A program made the position numbers and the translations under genes. A model generated the notes under the pieces. It did no database searches and was not told the origin of the DNA. It worked only from the letters and a program-made list of their open reading frames with translations. DNA of 64,000 bases, from positions 351,235,267-351,299,266 of the forward strand of contig NC_053040.3 in the NCBI RefSeq assembly GCF_002575655.3, given 5' to 3'. Of the stretch, positions 10,838 through 22,310 are shown piece after piece (position 1 is the stretch's first letter; every line of letters begins with the position of its first letter). The DNA comes from Aegilops tauschii subsp. strangulata. Its lineage: Eukaryota > Streptophyta > Magnoliopsida > Poales > Poaceae.

Positions 10838-13013
10838 CGATTACTTATAGGGGCAAGCCAGAGATAATTAATTTACAAGAAGTAAATTAAAAACCATCAT
10901 GATTTTGTAATAAGAATGCAAAAATTTGACTCAAGTGTATAACTTGAAAATGCTCAACCTCAATTGTGGGAACATAACAGATCATACAGATCTCACAGTA
11001 ATAGAGATAGTCTGCATATGGGCAGTAGATCCAACTCATTACCTTGTGTTTTCCTAATATAATGAGGGAGATGTCATTGTCAAAAATTTACAAGTGTGTT
11101 GTGCGGGAGAAATCAATCTCAACCGATGTGACATGTTCATGAAGAATGTCAATGTGGTAAACACAAAGAACATATTATCTCCGGTGAAAAACCGGTAATT
11201 TATTTATATTACACATTGCGCAATATAAATACATCTTAATGTTGCAAAATTAATAGATTTCAAGAAGGTGGCTCGAAATCATTAGTGTGAATCTCAAATT
11301 GCTAAGGATGACACCTTGAATTTTGCATATGTATTTGCAAGAAATTGAAAATCTCAATTGCAAATAGATGTATTATTCTCGACATGTAGTGAACATGGAG
11401 ATACATACATTCCGAAATACATCGTACTTAACGGAAATACACTATTATTGTAATGAATAGTAATAATGTTGTAAACTTGATGTTCAAGTGAGAACTTGAA
11501 TTGTACAGACCTCAAATTAAATGAGATGATGTTGTATCAAGTTGCAAGATAATTCAGCAAAGTGAATTAATATTTTGCGAGAGAAAATTAATCTCAACCG
11601 CAATGAGATTATTTTGCGAGAAAATAATAATTCTCAATCGCAAATCTATATTATTGTGCGAGAAAACTTAGTCTCAATCGCAGAACAATGTCATTGTACC
11701 GGTATAGAACATGTTATAGGTCAAGCAAATAACAGCCACATATTTCTGGAATTTCAAAACTCTACAGAAAATGGGCTAATAGCAGATCTATACATTTCTT
11801 AAACGTCACAAATGCTAATGAATAGCAAATGATGTAAGACACAAGTTTTGGCCTATTCCGAAAATAGGTAAAGCCACTGGACGAGACTTGCCTGCTCCCT
11901 TCCCATGCTCCCATCCATGCTCCCGCATATGTGGCTTGATTTGATTGAAAGAAAATAAGGCCCGGCCCCACCCCCTGAAAATCAGGGAGGAGATGATTAG
12001 ATTAGAAAAGAAAAAGAAAAAAGAACAGCCGTAGGATGAAGTGGGAGCACGGATGGGAGCATGCAGAGCAGGCCAAAGCCAACTCGCGAAGAGATAAGGA
12101 AGCCTTATCTCTTCTACTTCGGAGATAGGAACTCTGAACGTCCCCAATGATTTCCACCGAGACGCAGCCCAGCTTCTCCATGACGCCGTGCAGGCCATGT
12201 GCTGCTGCCGCCGCATAGGGGGGCGGCTGCACCGTGCACTGTCGGCAGTTGGTACAGGCCGTGACACCACCCGCCGGGAGATAGTGGTCGAGGGCATCGC
12301 CTCGCCGTTGTCATGGTCTGCGACTTCGCCGAGGTTGCCGCCTGCGCGTGCAGGTTGCGGTCCTCGGGCGCTCTGCGCCGGAGGACGTCGGCATGCTGCG
12401 CATCGGAAATCGAGGCCGAGCAGAGCGTCGAGGGGGCGCCAACGCACCGCGTGCTGAGGAGCGCCGAGCGGTTGACGGCGAGCGTCACCGCGCCACACGT
12501 CGGGGCTGCCGTTGCCCTGCGCGTCTCCGCGTGATGGAGGCTGGGAGTCGGGGTCAAGCGCCTGAGGGCCCGCCACCGTTTCCGACGCCAGAGGCCAAGC
12601 CGGTGGTGCCGGTGCTCCAGTCCATCATGGGGCCGAGGCCAGACGAAGCCGATGCCGTCGTCATTGACGTTCTTGATGGCCTGATGGCGACAAGCGCCAC
12701 CACCAAGTCCAGAGACGATGGTAATTAAGTGAGGAATTTTACCTTTCCTTGATTCGTTCTCGATGAACGCCAATGCCCCTGTTGTTCGTTCTCTTGTTCA
12801 TTCCCTGTAGGGTATCGCTCTCAAAGAGGCAGTTAGAAATTGAGAGATTTCTGTCGTGACCCTGCACGGGGCGAGGCTGCCGCTTGGAAGCGCTTGCGCC
12901 GGGCTGATGGCCGCCGCGGTAGCGGGCGCCACCACGCCAAACCGAGGGCTGCGGTGGTTGAACTCGCGAGCGAGCGAGGTCGTAGCCAGGCGCTGATAGA
13001 ATCGCTCCGCCGG
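10838..13013 (-). other. unusually long Copia leader with a GC-rich block
   Basis: Between the primer binding site and the gag start lie 2.2 kb. About 10840-11990 is AT-rich and holds short repeats. About 12000-12830 is markedly GC-rich, unlike the rest of the element. Open frames exist on both strands of the GC block (for example 12114-12773 minus and 12348-12728 plus), but none looks like a known protein. The block could be captured host sequence. Confidence 0.6.
11577..11698. repeat. three short repeats, about 40 bp each, in the Copia leader
   Basis: A unit beginning GCGAGA and containing TCTCAA(C/T)CGCA starts at 11577, 11615 and 11658. A diverged relative (GCGGGAGAAATCAATCTCAA) lies near 11103. 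Confidence 0.6.
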
Positions 13014-13029
13014 GAGCGTGCTGATAACG
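13014..13029 (-). other. primer binding site of the Copia element
   Basis: Immediately inside the right-hand LTR, the minus strand reads CGTTATCAGCACGCTC. This resembles the TATCAG core of methionine-tRNA primer sites in plant Copia elements. Confidence 0.55.
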
Positions 13030-13225
13030 TGTTTAGAATTGAGATCGAGAGAGACAACAAATAATTCCAGTGTTTTTTATTCATCATGGATGTACACTTA
13101 TATACAAGGGAAACGGATGCGTCCATGGGACGCGACGGTTCAATGAGGCGTCTCCCCGAGAGGCAACTGCCAATATGGGAAGCGGGGATTATCCCTTAAT
13201 AACCACTGGGTTATTATTTTCAACA
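13030..13225 (-). repeat. 5' LTR of the Copia element (right copy)
   Basis: This copy has the same 196 bp and the same TG/CA ends as the left copy. Its minus strand carries a TATA box (RC at about 13096-13107) and an AATAAA motif near 13075-13085. Confidence 0.92.
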
Positions 13226-13227
13226 AA

Positions 13228-13942
13228 GAGCATCTTCAATCGGATCTTCCACTTCACCCCCATATGTTTGGGCAAGCAGTTCGAACATGGTATGGATAAA
13301 AAATTGTCACCCAAGCCTCTAAATCTAGCCCATATGTTCGGGCTGTCCAGCACTACCCATTTCTAGCCCGTCTGTGAGACGGATATGAGAAGGGCACGCA
13401 GAATCTCTGGCCTATATGGACGCCGATGCACAGTGCACAGCACACATTGCGGCCTACCCGAGCTCGCAGGAGGAGGGCATGGAGGTTGACCCCGCCGCTG
13501 CTAGGTTTGAGGTGGCGAATGTCGTGGCCGACAACATCCACCTCCTCTTGATGAAGGTGGTGGAGGAGAAATTCCGCCTCACCCGAGCCTAGGAGGTGGA
13601 ACACCAGTCGACGAAGGTGCAGTTCGAGGCCGAGCATGGGGGTACTGCCACCTTCGTGGAGAGCCACGCCGTCATTGAGTCCGAGCAGGTGGCGGCAGCA
13701 AAACACCATGAAATCCACCGCCACGACATCGAGCAGGAGGAGCTCCTCGCAGACAACACTGACTAGGAGATGCCATCTATTCGCCCCACTGTCAACGACC
13801 ATAAGGCCACAGCTACAGCAAGGGGTCCATCGAGCTCTCCTCCGACAAGTAGGAGTAGGGTAGTATGTAGTTTGCAATTTTTCTTTTCAAATGTAGCTTT
13901 TTTCTATTTCCGTATGTATGAAATGGTTTGGAGATGCTCCAA
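13228..13942. mobile_element. MITE-like element with GAGCATCTTCAA termini
   Basis: The left edge reads GAGCATCTTCAA and the right edge TTTGGAGATGCTC, an imperfect inverted pair of a type common in grass DNA transposons. The target duplication is not clear. The interior holds a broken coding fragment, which would make this a non-autonomous carrier. The Copia element inserted at its left boundary. Confidence 0.35.
13389..13766 (+). pseudogene. broken coding fragment, unknown protein
   Basis: From 13389 a frame runs for about 125 codons with one internal TAG (13590-13592) and ends at TAG 13764-13766. Composition is GC-rich and codon-like, with acidic and histidine-rich stretches (for example HHEIHRHDIEQEELL). 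I do not recognise the family. It lies between the two inverted GAGCATCT termini, so it is probably a host or transposon gene fragment carried by the element. Confidence 0.4.
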
Positions 13943-14084
13943 GAGGGCGGAGGCAGTGGGTAGATGTAGAAGAAAAGGAAGAGCCGTCCGATGAGATGCA
14001 ACAGTTGCTGAAATCGACGCTAGTTTCAGAAAGAAAAAAAACAAGCGATCTAGGCGACCCATTTTAAGGTAGAGTAGAATACTA

Positions 14085-14271
14085 CTCCCTCCCTCCCAAA
14101 ATTCTTGTCTTAGATACGGAGGTATCTAATCAGTCTTTCTAAATATTTCAAATGGACTACCATATACAGATGTATATAGACATATTTTAGAGTGTAGATC
14201 CACTCATTTTGCTCCGTATGTATTCACCTATTAAAATATCTAGAAAGACAAATATTTAGGAGCAGAGGGAG
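14085..14271. mobile_element. Stowaway MITE, complete
   Basis: This 187 bp element is flanked by TA (14083-14084 and 14272-14273). The left end reads CTCCCTCCCTCCC and the right end AGGAGCAGAGGGAG. Subterminal TTCTTGTCTTAGA and TCTAGAAAGACAAATATTTAG also pair as inverted sequence. Confidence 0.85.
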
Positions 14272-16207
14272 TAGAATACACAGGTTTTCATTTGGCTAAC
14301 CAACCTTTTCTATTATAACAGCCATTTCTTCACAGCACGCCAGCAACCACAACGATTCCACACTTTAAAACGTGACAAAACCTGGAAGCTGCAAATTTAA
14401 ACAAAATTCACAGAAACATTGCAGAGACCATGGAAATGAAGAAATGAGACTATCTGGTGGGATGTAAGCTGATTCCAAGTTCGGAAATGACTTGTATGAA
14501 TGCAGCTAGAATATCGAATAGCAGACAGGCAATACTGCATTATTAAACTCGTTTCTCATCGATCATTACCATATAAATGGCATTCAGAACTGTTGTTAAC
14601 AAACACAGCCATCAATCTGCAATTTGTCCTTGCATGTTTATATCAAGATAAAAGATATGATCTCAAAACTTGGAAAGGCCCAACAGAACCGCGATTGTGC
14701 GTGTCACAAATAAATTACCACAGAAGTTCATTTAGTTCACTACTCTACAAAATTCTATCAGACTGATTGCACGACACAAGCAGGTCTTCCCGCGTTTTAT
14801 CACCTTGGAGCAGATAGACCCATCTCTATATAAAACAAACAAATAAAGTATACATCAGGAGATTGAACATCGCAATGGCACCTTTATTCTTTAAATTTAA
14901 GCATGGAAGCATACAGCGTTGAAGTGTTCCTGTTACTAGAAATAATAATGTTACAAGAAATTGACTGTCTAAGACATAACACTACGGCTAAGACAGATGT
15001 CGAGCAATATGTTTGGAGCATATCCACAATAGCCAAGCGCCCACCTTAAGACATTGCGTAAATGTTTCACGTATCATCATTTTCATCTGAGAAAAGAAGA
15101 ATGGTAATGTTGTAAACTACACTGGCAGGCGGATTCATACAACTCACTTTGTTAAATAGAATTTCAAGAGAAAATGTAACCGTCTTACAAAGCAAAGAGA
15201 GAACAATATAGGAAAGTTGCATAAATAATATTGCATATATTTTTCACAAACAGGTTGCTTAGCAAAATCACGACCGCTGCGTAAAACATAGGGAAATGGC
15301 GTATTTTATCCATCAATCTGTTCTTCAAGAAAGGCGGCTATAATTATATGTAAATAATATAAAGCTAGTCTTCAGGTACAAATTTGACATGTTTAGGCAC
15401 TCATTCTTGATGATTGAGAAGCAAAACAGCAAGCTTCCAGTAAAATACCTTTCAAGAACTAGCAACTCATGTGCCTGCAGAAACCAAATGTCTCACTCAA
15501 TTGACCTCAATACAAAAATCTATGAAAGAATATTGTTGAACAAATGAATTTGCAATCATTATTGGCTTATAGTATGAAAAAAAAAGTTTTCTCTCTCGGA
15601 GTGTAGGTAAAGGAGGTATAGTATGGAGTGCTGACCAGCTAGAGAGACCCAAAGGTAGCACTGACATGCGCAACCTAAGAATTAAAGTGATTTGCTGTTC
15701 CTACCCAAACATAAACAGAAGATTAAGGTAGTCATGTTACTACACACAGTGATGTCACCGTGGAACAGCACTAGCACACTATTACGCCAATACGGTGTTA
15801 TATAGGACATTATTTTGGTAAGAATTAGAGGAATTTAGAGTTTATGCAGATGGACATCTCTAATTCCCCATTTTCATTAGTCAAACCATCTACAGTGAGC
15901 TGAATACTTTCCCTTTGGAATATAAATAATAGCAAACAAACACCAAATGGAACTTCTTAGAACACTGGCATTTCGGTGATACGACGACGACCACACACAT
16001 TTGGACAAAAATTACACAGAATCATCGACAGGAAAGTGACCAAAGGGTGACACAGAGCAAACAAGCAGCATCAGATTCTTCACCATGCTAAGCAAGCAAC
16101 TAAACTAATGGCGCGCAAGATTAAAGGAAAATACAAGTATGCACGGGCGGGCGCAGTTCTCACCCAAACCGAAAAGACAGACAACAGCTTCATCGATGGT
16201 ACGATTG
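14272..16207. other. AT-rich stretch, no gene seen
   Basis: This 1.9 kb is of ordinary AT-rich intergenic or untranslated composition. It lies just downstream of the minus-strand NFD6-like gene, so part of it may be its 3' UTR or an alternative last exon. I see no transposon terminus and no convincing reading frame. Confidence 0.4.
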
Positions 16208-16566
16208 TTAAAGTCCGGGATAGGTGCGACAGAGGATACCCTGAGAGAGAGCGGAGGAGCTCCGGGACGCCGTGCTCAGCCGCGAAGTCAGCCTCGCCGC
16301 GGCCACCGCGCTGTGCAGCGGCAGCAGCGACATTCCCGCGCAGCACCCCAGCTCCAGCGGCACCCTGCACGCCACAGACCATTCCGCGTCACAGATCCGG
16401 CACCCACATGGATAAGGCTATCAACTGCGTCGCCGTTTGTTTACCTGGAGATTAACGGGGCGCGGCGGGCGGCGGAGCGGCCGACGGAGGGCATGGAGCG
16501 GGAGGCCGCCGAGCGGCAGGCCGCCGTGGCGGCGCGGGCGGCGGCGCGGAAGCAGGTCGAGGCCAT
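16208..16566 (-). CDS. NFD6-like small organelle-targeted protein, two exons, 92 aa
   Basis: It resembles the plant NUCLEAR FUSION DEFECTIVE 6 family of about 90-100 residue proteins with mitochondrial or plastid targeting. Arabidopsis NFD6 was found through a defect in nuclear fusion; its biochemical role is not known to me. Exon 1 is 16445-16566 and exon 2 is 16208-16364; the intron is GT/AG. Residues 1-41 (MASTCFRAAARAATAAC at the start) are rich in Ala, Arg and Ser and free of acidic residues, as in a targeting peptide. Exon 2 gives the family core MSLLPLHSAVAAARL, then a Ser-rich stretch and the end CRTYPGL. The ATG at 16566 lies in a GC-rich first exon in good context. The sequence CAGGGTATCC near 16240 could also serve as a donor, so a splice form with another C-terminus is possible. 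Confidence 0.82.
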
Positions 16567-17180
16567 CTCTGAGGGTTTGGGGAAGGCGGAGGGAGATGGG
16601 AAAGGGAGAGGCGGGCGGGCGAGGACTGAGGAGAGTAGAAGCGTTTAGGGCTCGGCGTCAGGAATGCGGCGGCGACACGGGCTGGGAAGGAAGGACACAT
16701 TTCCAGCTCCATATTGGGCCGCACACCCAAGACCCAACAATAGCTGATCCTGTTCGGCAGGCCGCCAAATGTGCCACACCGAAAAAACAGGCTGCATTTT
16801 CTTGGGCAGAAAGGATTGGAAGCGGAACGAAAACAGAATAGTTCGTCCGGTTACAAAAGAATGAAAACAGAATCGTTTTTTGTGTCGACGTTATTTTGAC
16901 AATTTCGTGTTCGGTGTCAAAACCAATTTGATGATTTCATATTCACTACTAACGATTTGTGGGCTTGGCAAATTCAACGTCTATCACCTCGGAAAAACAA
17001 CGACATACCAACCATCATCGAGAGGTGCATGATACAACAAGGTGTAAGGGTTGTACAGAAGATTTACCCCGTAAAACCTAGGGTTTCTCCCGGACAGCGG
17101 TGACACCGTTGGAACTCATCTTTTACCGACGCTCTAGGCGGGCCTTTCCTCGTTGACATCGGGAAATGTCCTTGGGCTCT
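16567..17180. other. upstream region of the NFD6-like gene
   Basis: The first 150 bp are GC-rich, as expected for a 5' leader and promoter of the minus-strand gene. No TATA box is obvious. From about 16850 the sequence turns ordinary and I see no gene. Confidence 0.35.
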
Positions 17181-17972
17181 ATAGCGCGAGCGCATGCCTA
17201 ATCCTTCACATCCTGGAGGAGGAAGTAGTGGTAGTGATGACGGCGGAAACGGGTGGGTCAGGATGGATCCAAAACCTCCGAAACCGATGGATAAGTTGAT
17301 GATCTACTTTGAAGACTCGAGATAATTGAAGGAAGATGATGTTGTTGATCTTTTGGGCCGGTCAGCGAGCCTCCGCAGGAGACATGTTGGGCGGTGTTGA
17401 TAAGGGTATGCGTGAAAGCCCCCTCTAGTCATATGGCTTTCTTCACGGCCATGCAGGTGGCATGGGGTTGTGCGCAAGAGGTGAAGTTTCGAGCTCTGGA
17501 TGATTACTTGTTCACAGTGGAGTTCGAGTGCTTTGGAGACTGGAACACGACAGGCCCATGGCTCTTTAGGCACAATGCAGTGCTAATTGAAGAATACAAT
17601 TGACTAATTAGTATAGAAATATGTCTCTAGACTCCATCAAGGCCTGGACGAGGATCATTGAATTGCCGAACTTGGTACGCAATAATTCCGTGTCTAAGGT
17701 AATGGCTTCAAAGATGGGAGAAGTGCTAGAAGTAGAGATGTGCCTGGATGGTGTGGAATACATCAAGTTTGTGCGAGTTAGGGTGAAGATCAAGCTTGAT
17801 AAGCCCTTGCTACATTTCTGCCAGGGAATGTGGCACCTTGTAAGCCTGGTCAAATATTTCAAGTGTTGTACGAAATGATGCCCTAGTTCTGTGTAAACCG
17901 TGGTACAATGGGACATATTGCTAATCAATGTGGAGAACGGGTGCATGACCCCTCCAACTTTCTCATGGTCTA
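17181..17972 (+). pseudogene. LINE-type ORF1 relic with DUF4283 and zinc-knuckle remnants
   Basis: Plant L1-type retrotransposons encode an ORF1 RNA-binding protein with a DUF4283 domain and a CCHC knuckle. One open block (17394-17603) reads FRALDDYLFTVEFECFGDWN and GPWLFRHNAVLIEEY, a good DUF4283 match. After two stops a second block (17621-17878) gives GEVLEVEM and KFVRVRVKIKLDKPL. A knuckle-like stretch at about 17889-17933 (FCVNRGTMGHIANQC) has lost its second cysteine. Stops and frame changes between blocks make this a dead fragment. No reverse transcriptase follows. Confidence 0.75.
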
Positions 17973-18529
17973 AAGACAAACGTAGATGTAAACACTTTAT
18001 ACAAAAATGTCGACATCATATTGATGGTGTGATCTTGCAGTATCTCATAAGTTAGGTCTTTCCAATACCATTGTTACCCTAAGAATGTGTTCTGGTCATT
18101 GTCAGCATACTTGTTACGATAACAATGTTCATGGTTAGGAAAACATAACGTCAACAATACATGAGCTAGTACAAAGGCCTGACTAGGGATATGTTTGGTG
18201 TTTATCTTTTCACACATGCAGATAGGTTTGTTGCCTCCTAATCTCACATTCCTTCAAGAACCACCCAACACTGAAATATAAACTTAATCATGAAAATAAC
18301 AACTTTATGATCGCCTTTATGGCATATTTCAATATTCATCTTGACCACCGCACACTCAAGCGCTCTTTTTGTTCTTGCAATCTTTTATTACCAACCCCTA
18401 ACATTTTTTGGTATTTGCTAAGTACTTTAGCTACCTTCTTCAATCCTATCCTACAAAGTACCTTAGTTACTGCACTTGCAACCTCTCTTAGTTTTAGAGA
18501 ACCTATCTTATTTCATAACGTTCATGACT

Positions 18530-18870
18530 TTCCAAAAAACTCATGAATTTTTAAAAGTTTCATGGATTTTGAAAAAAAAACTCTCAGCTTGAAAATTCCA
18601 TGGATTTGGGAAAAAATTGTGAAGTTAAAGAGTTCACGGATTTGAAAAAGGTCATGAATTTGGAAAAAATCATCTTTTTTTAAATCACAGATTCCAAAAA
18701 GTTTATGAATCTGAAAAAGTTCATGAATTTGAAAAATGTTCACCAGTATCAAAAACATCAGCAGATTTTATAAAATGTTCATCATTTTTTTATAAAAGGT
18801 TCACACATTTAAAAATATATTCATGAATTTAACAAAGGTTCACAAATTAAAGATGTTCAGGTATTTAAAA
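18530..18870. repeat. degenerate short repeats (TTCATGAATTTGAAAAA type)
   Basis: The motifs TTCATGAATTTGAAAAA and GTTCACGGATTTG recur in altered form every 25-35 bp. Such stretches are frequent inside Triticeae DNA transposons. The preceding 17973-18529 is AT-rich with nothing I can name. Confidence 0.5.
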
Positions 18871-19013
18871 AAATTCCACAAAAAAATGAAAGACAAAAAA
18901 ACTGAAAAGGAAAAGAGAAAAAAACAAAAAAACAAACAATAATTGGTAGAAAACCACAGTGGAAAAACATAGAAAACAAAAAATTGATCTAAAAGCATCT
19001 AGCAGCTAAACGG

Positions 19014-19295
19014 GAGCTAGCAGAGGGGATATAATGGGTCGGCTCAATACAGGACCATGTGAGCACTTCGTACGATTAACGAAGGAAATGACGTCTTAGG
19101 GGCTCTTGTATGTCGCGCATTTGCGTCCGATTTGCGCGTGCCGCAAAGCATCTATTAGCTTCCCAAAAATGGAGCTAGCAGAGGGTATACATGGGCCGGC
19201 CCAATACGGGAGGACGCGTATGATTAACGAAGGAAACGTCGTCTTAGGGACTTCCTCAAAAAACAATTTCTTAGGGGCTCCTATATGTTGCGCAT
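19014..19295. repeat. two direct repeats of about 110-125 bp, offset 157 bp
   Basis: The block running from GGAGCTAGCAGAGG to CGTCTTAGGG, and on to GGGGCTC(C/T)TATATG, starts at 19014 and again at 19171. Both contain a GGG(T/C)CGGC(T/C)CAATAC core. The layout suggests duplicated transposon termini, possibly of a Mutator-like element, but no target duplication is visible. Confidence 0.5.
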
Positions 19296-19391
19296 TGCAA
19301 GTAGGCTGGCCCATTTTCGCGAGGAGACAGTGAAAAAATCACCCAAAAAATGAATGCGCCCATGCGAGTGATCGAACCCTACACCGGGAAT

Positions 19392-19779
19392 GAATACAAT
19401 GCACCCACACTTGTGGTGCTCCCTGTGCACTGGATGTTGTATAACATTTTAAAAAATCCGGAAAAAACCTAGCACATTGACACAACATCAACTGTTGTCG
19501 AAAATTTTGTATCAAAATTTCAAACAGTTTTTGAGATTCAAATGACAAATTTGACATCATTGTGATAATGGGCCAAATCTAGAACCCAACATATGTTATG
19601 TACTATTCAGTGTTGAATTTGCCGTTTTTGTTTTCCGAGCTATGTTTCAAATTTGTGACAACCTAAATTAATGTTGTGTGAATGTGCTAATTGTTCTTTA
19701 AAAAAATTTAAACATTGAAAATGTGAAACATGAGTTTGGTGCACCGGTAGCACCACAAGCACATGTGCACCAGATATTC
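19392..19779. mobile_element. foldback MITE
   Basis: The left arm (from GAATACAATGCACCC, with CTTGTGGTGCTCCCTGTGCA) is inverted in the right arm (GTGCACCGGTAGCACCACAAG to GATATTC). Further in, AGCACATTGACACAACATCAA pairs with TTAATGTTGTGTGAATGTGCT. The inverted arms are about 100 bp and span roughly 388 bp in total. The family is not assigned. Confidence 0.6.
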
Positions 19780-19979
19780 TCCTACCCTGCACCTCCAACA
19801 GTTAGTAGTCATGGCCAAACGAGCGGATGAGCTTCAATGTCTAATAAAGTAACACAGTTCACAAGAACTATCAGCCACTCCAGATCTAAAACATTGTTAT
19901 GAATTTTCAAATGTGATATTTTTCTGCTTGTTTCTTTATTGTGGTTTTTTTTCAAATCTGAAATTACAAAAAATGTTAG

Positions 19980-20700
19980 AAATTTGAAAAAATGTTGCAA
20001 TTTTTTCATTTTAAAATATTTTCATGATTACCAAAAACTGTCAGCTTTCAACAATGTTCGTAATTTGAAAAGTTGTTCGCATTTTCAAAAACTGTTTGGG
20101 AATTGAGAAATTATTTAGATTTTAATATTTTTCACATTCTCAAAAATCGTTTCCAAATTCCGAAAAATATGCACATTTAAAAAATTGTTTGTTGATTGAA
20201 AATTGTTTGGTTTTGATTAGTCAGAAAATTTTAAAATGGGTACATGTTTTGACATTCTGAACAGTTTTTGAAAAGCATGATTGTTTTTGAAAAATCAAAC
20301 AAATTGTGAAAAACACGAGCATTTTTAGAAAAACCTGAACATTTTTTCCAAACGCGAAGATTTTTTGAATTTATGTACAAAATTTGAAAAACTAAAACCA
20401 TTCTTGAAAAACATGAATATTTTTGGGAAAACCAGAACATTTTTTATAACACAAACATTTTCTGAACACAGGAACAATTTTTGAAATTCCCGAACAAAAG
20501 TTGAAACTGCTAACAATTTTTTGCAAAAGCACGAACATTTTTTGAAAAATTAAAATTTTTGAATATTTTTTTGACAAAATATATAAAATCTGATTTTTTT
20601 TTGAAAAATAAAAATAAATTTGGAAACGAAAAGAAACAATAAAAAGAAAAACAAAAAGAGAGAAAGAAACTGAGATAGAAACAGAAAAATAAAAATAAGA
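19980..20700. repeat. AT-rich irregular repeats (GAACATTTTTTGAAAA type)
   Basis: The motifs GAACATTTTTTGAAAA and AAACACGAGCATTTTTAG recur irregularly on a 25-30 bp scale, followed by purine-rich AGAAA sequence. No coding content is seen. A similar but shorter stretch lies at 21080-21320. Confidence 0.45.
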
Positions 20701-20759
20701 AACCGTTTCTGGAATCTTCTAGAAGGTTCCTAGCAACAGGGAAAACCGCCTAGGAACCC

Positions 20760-22250
20760 TCTGAAGTTTCCAAAAACCGAAACGTGAAAGCTGTACGCAT
20801 ACTACAAATGGGCTGGGCCAAATCGCTCACTTGCGTCGCCGGCATGTGCATTTTGTTGACAGTTTGACGCAATGTGCTTCAAATAGGATTTTTCATCTGA
20901 AGGTGGCCATTTCTCGTTTAGCGCTTCATGCATTGGTTAACACTTTATTCATACGCAGCCACCGCGTCTGTAGTCCTATACGGGCCGGCCTATGTAGATT
21001 TATCGCTAGAGCTAGAATGATCCACTGTTTTTTGGGGTGGTTTTTTCAGGATGGGTCTTGGTAGATTTTCCCTTTGTGTTTCTTTCTTTAAAAAAATCAC
21101 AAAAATGAATTATTTTTCAAATTCACGTCTATTTAATATCAAAATTGTGAACTTTTTTGAATGAACAAATTATTTTTTCAAGTCCATGGATGTTTTCAAA
21201 GTTTGTGAACTTTTTCAACACACAGACAATTTTTAGAATGCATGAATATTTTCCAAATTGATGAGCATTTTTTAATTCATTAACCTCTTTTAGAATCATG
21301 TTTTTTTAAGTCTATGAACTTTCCATGAAAAGTCAACGGTATTGTTCAATGGTCATTGGTCACGGTCGACGATTTTGGTTATCCGTTGCATCGAGAGAGA
21401 AAAAAAGTGCAACGATTGAGCGTAGGCTGGGATGCGGCCCATGAACGGGCGACTTGTTGACGCTCTTGTTCTCCAACTGGCGCCAGGGAGGGGCTCTCCT
21501 TAAGCGCTGAATAGGAATTGACGTTGAAGGTGGCTCTAAAATATGAGATCAAATATTTTGAATAAACAAATCTACAAAAAAGAAATGCACAAAACTCTCA
21601 AATTATGATAAGTGTCGCACATGCAGTGCGCTACTTGTCATCATCATCACCAGAGGAGGTGAGAGTGATTTTTGCGATGGATGGATATACCTACTAGTGA
21701 TTTCGTTGAAATATTTTCTGGTGGATGACCTTGTAACTTGCTCAACTGGGCTGTCTTGTAGGCCTCGCCACATGTCTGCTGAAAAAACAATGGACCTCGG
21801 GCCAGCTGCGTCGTAGCCCATCGACCGTTGGAGATATATCAGACGACTGGGGGAATTCTCAGTCCGATATTCGTCGTGCTGAAGCTTTACTAGCACATGA
21901 CTGTGACGTACAACATGGCACTGAATGCACAGGAGCACAAACCAAGCGACATATACCGAATCGGATCATGTTGAGCTTCGTTTGGTTTAAGAGGGCTGCA
22001 CGTGAAGAGGAGAAATGGAAAGAGTTCTTTGCCCTCTTCTTGCATGCCGCAACGGGTATGGTATTCTAATCCGAACTGATCATGATTCTTCCTCATCTGG
22101 TCCAAACTTGCGTGATCTAGCATCAACTTACCCAAGACGCCCACCAGAACTGCAGCAAAAGACCTGCCTTTCTAGTTTCTACTACGTATACCGTCTTTGT
22201 TTCCTCAAAAAAATATGTGGATATGGACGATCATGTTTCCATCGAGCAGT
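20760..22250. other. non-coding stretch, mixed repeat debris
   Basis: It contains GGGCTGGGCC and CGGGCCGGCC islands like those at 19.0-19.2 kb and AT-rich motif repeats. At 21.4-22.2 kb there is ordinary sequence with short open frames on both strands that resemble no protein I know. Confidence 0.35.
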
Positions 22251-22251
22251 A

Positions 22252-22308
22252 CACAACTACTCAACGTTAGTACAAAGTTGAGTCGTCTATTTTGAAACGG
22301 AAGGAGTA
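22252..22308. mobile_element. Stowaway MITE, right end
   Basis: The stretch AACGTTAGTACAAAGTTGAG, followed by TTTTGAAACGGAAGGAG and TA, is a typical Stowaway right end. The left end is not found. The Copia element at 22311 inserted directly at its edge, and the GTACA target duplication overlaps the MITE's terminal TA. Confidence 0.55.
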
Positions 22309-22310
22309 CA

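Larger units (their letters stand above)
6714..13225 (-). mobile_element. Ty1/Copia LTR retrotransposon, decayed, target duplication AAGAG
   Basis: Two 196 bp direct repeats (6714-6909 and 13030-13225) begin TG and end CA, and AAGAG flanks both sides (6709-6713 and 13226-13230). Orientation is minus: a run of seven C at 6910-6916 is the polypurine tract on the other strand. The stretch 13014-13029 reads as a primer binding site (TTATCAGCACG type) on the minus strand. By eye the LTRs differ at about 6 of 196 positions. Coding remnants of gag, reverse transcriptase and RNase H are recognisable but full of stops. The leader between primer site and gag is unusually long, about 2.2 kb. Confidence 0.92.

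Noticed and set aside
16080..16455. Open frames of about 100 codons on both strands near the NFD6-like gene
   Set aside because: They ignore the intron and read exon 2 in the wrong frame; the spliced model gives the family core motif and a stop.
18522..18758. 78-codon minus frame with repeated FQIHELF units
   Set aside because: It is a translation of the AT-rich short repeats, not a protein.
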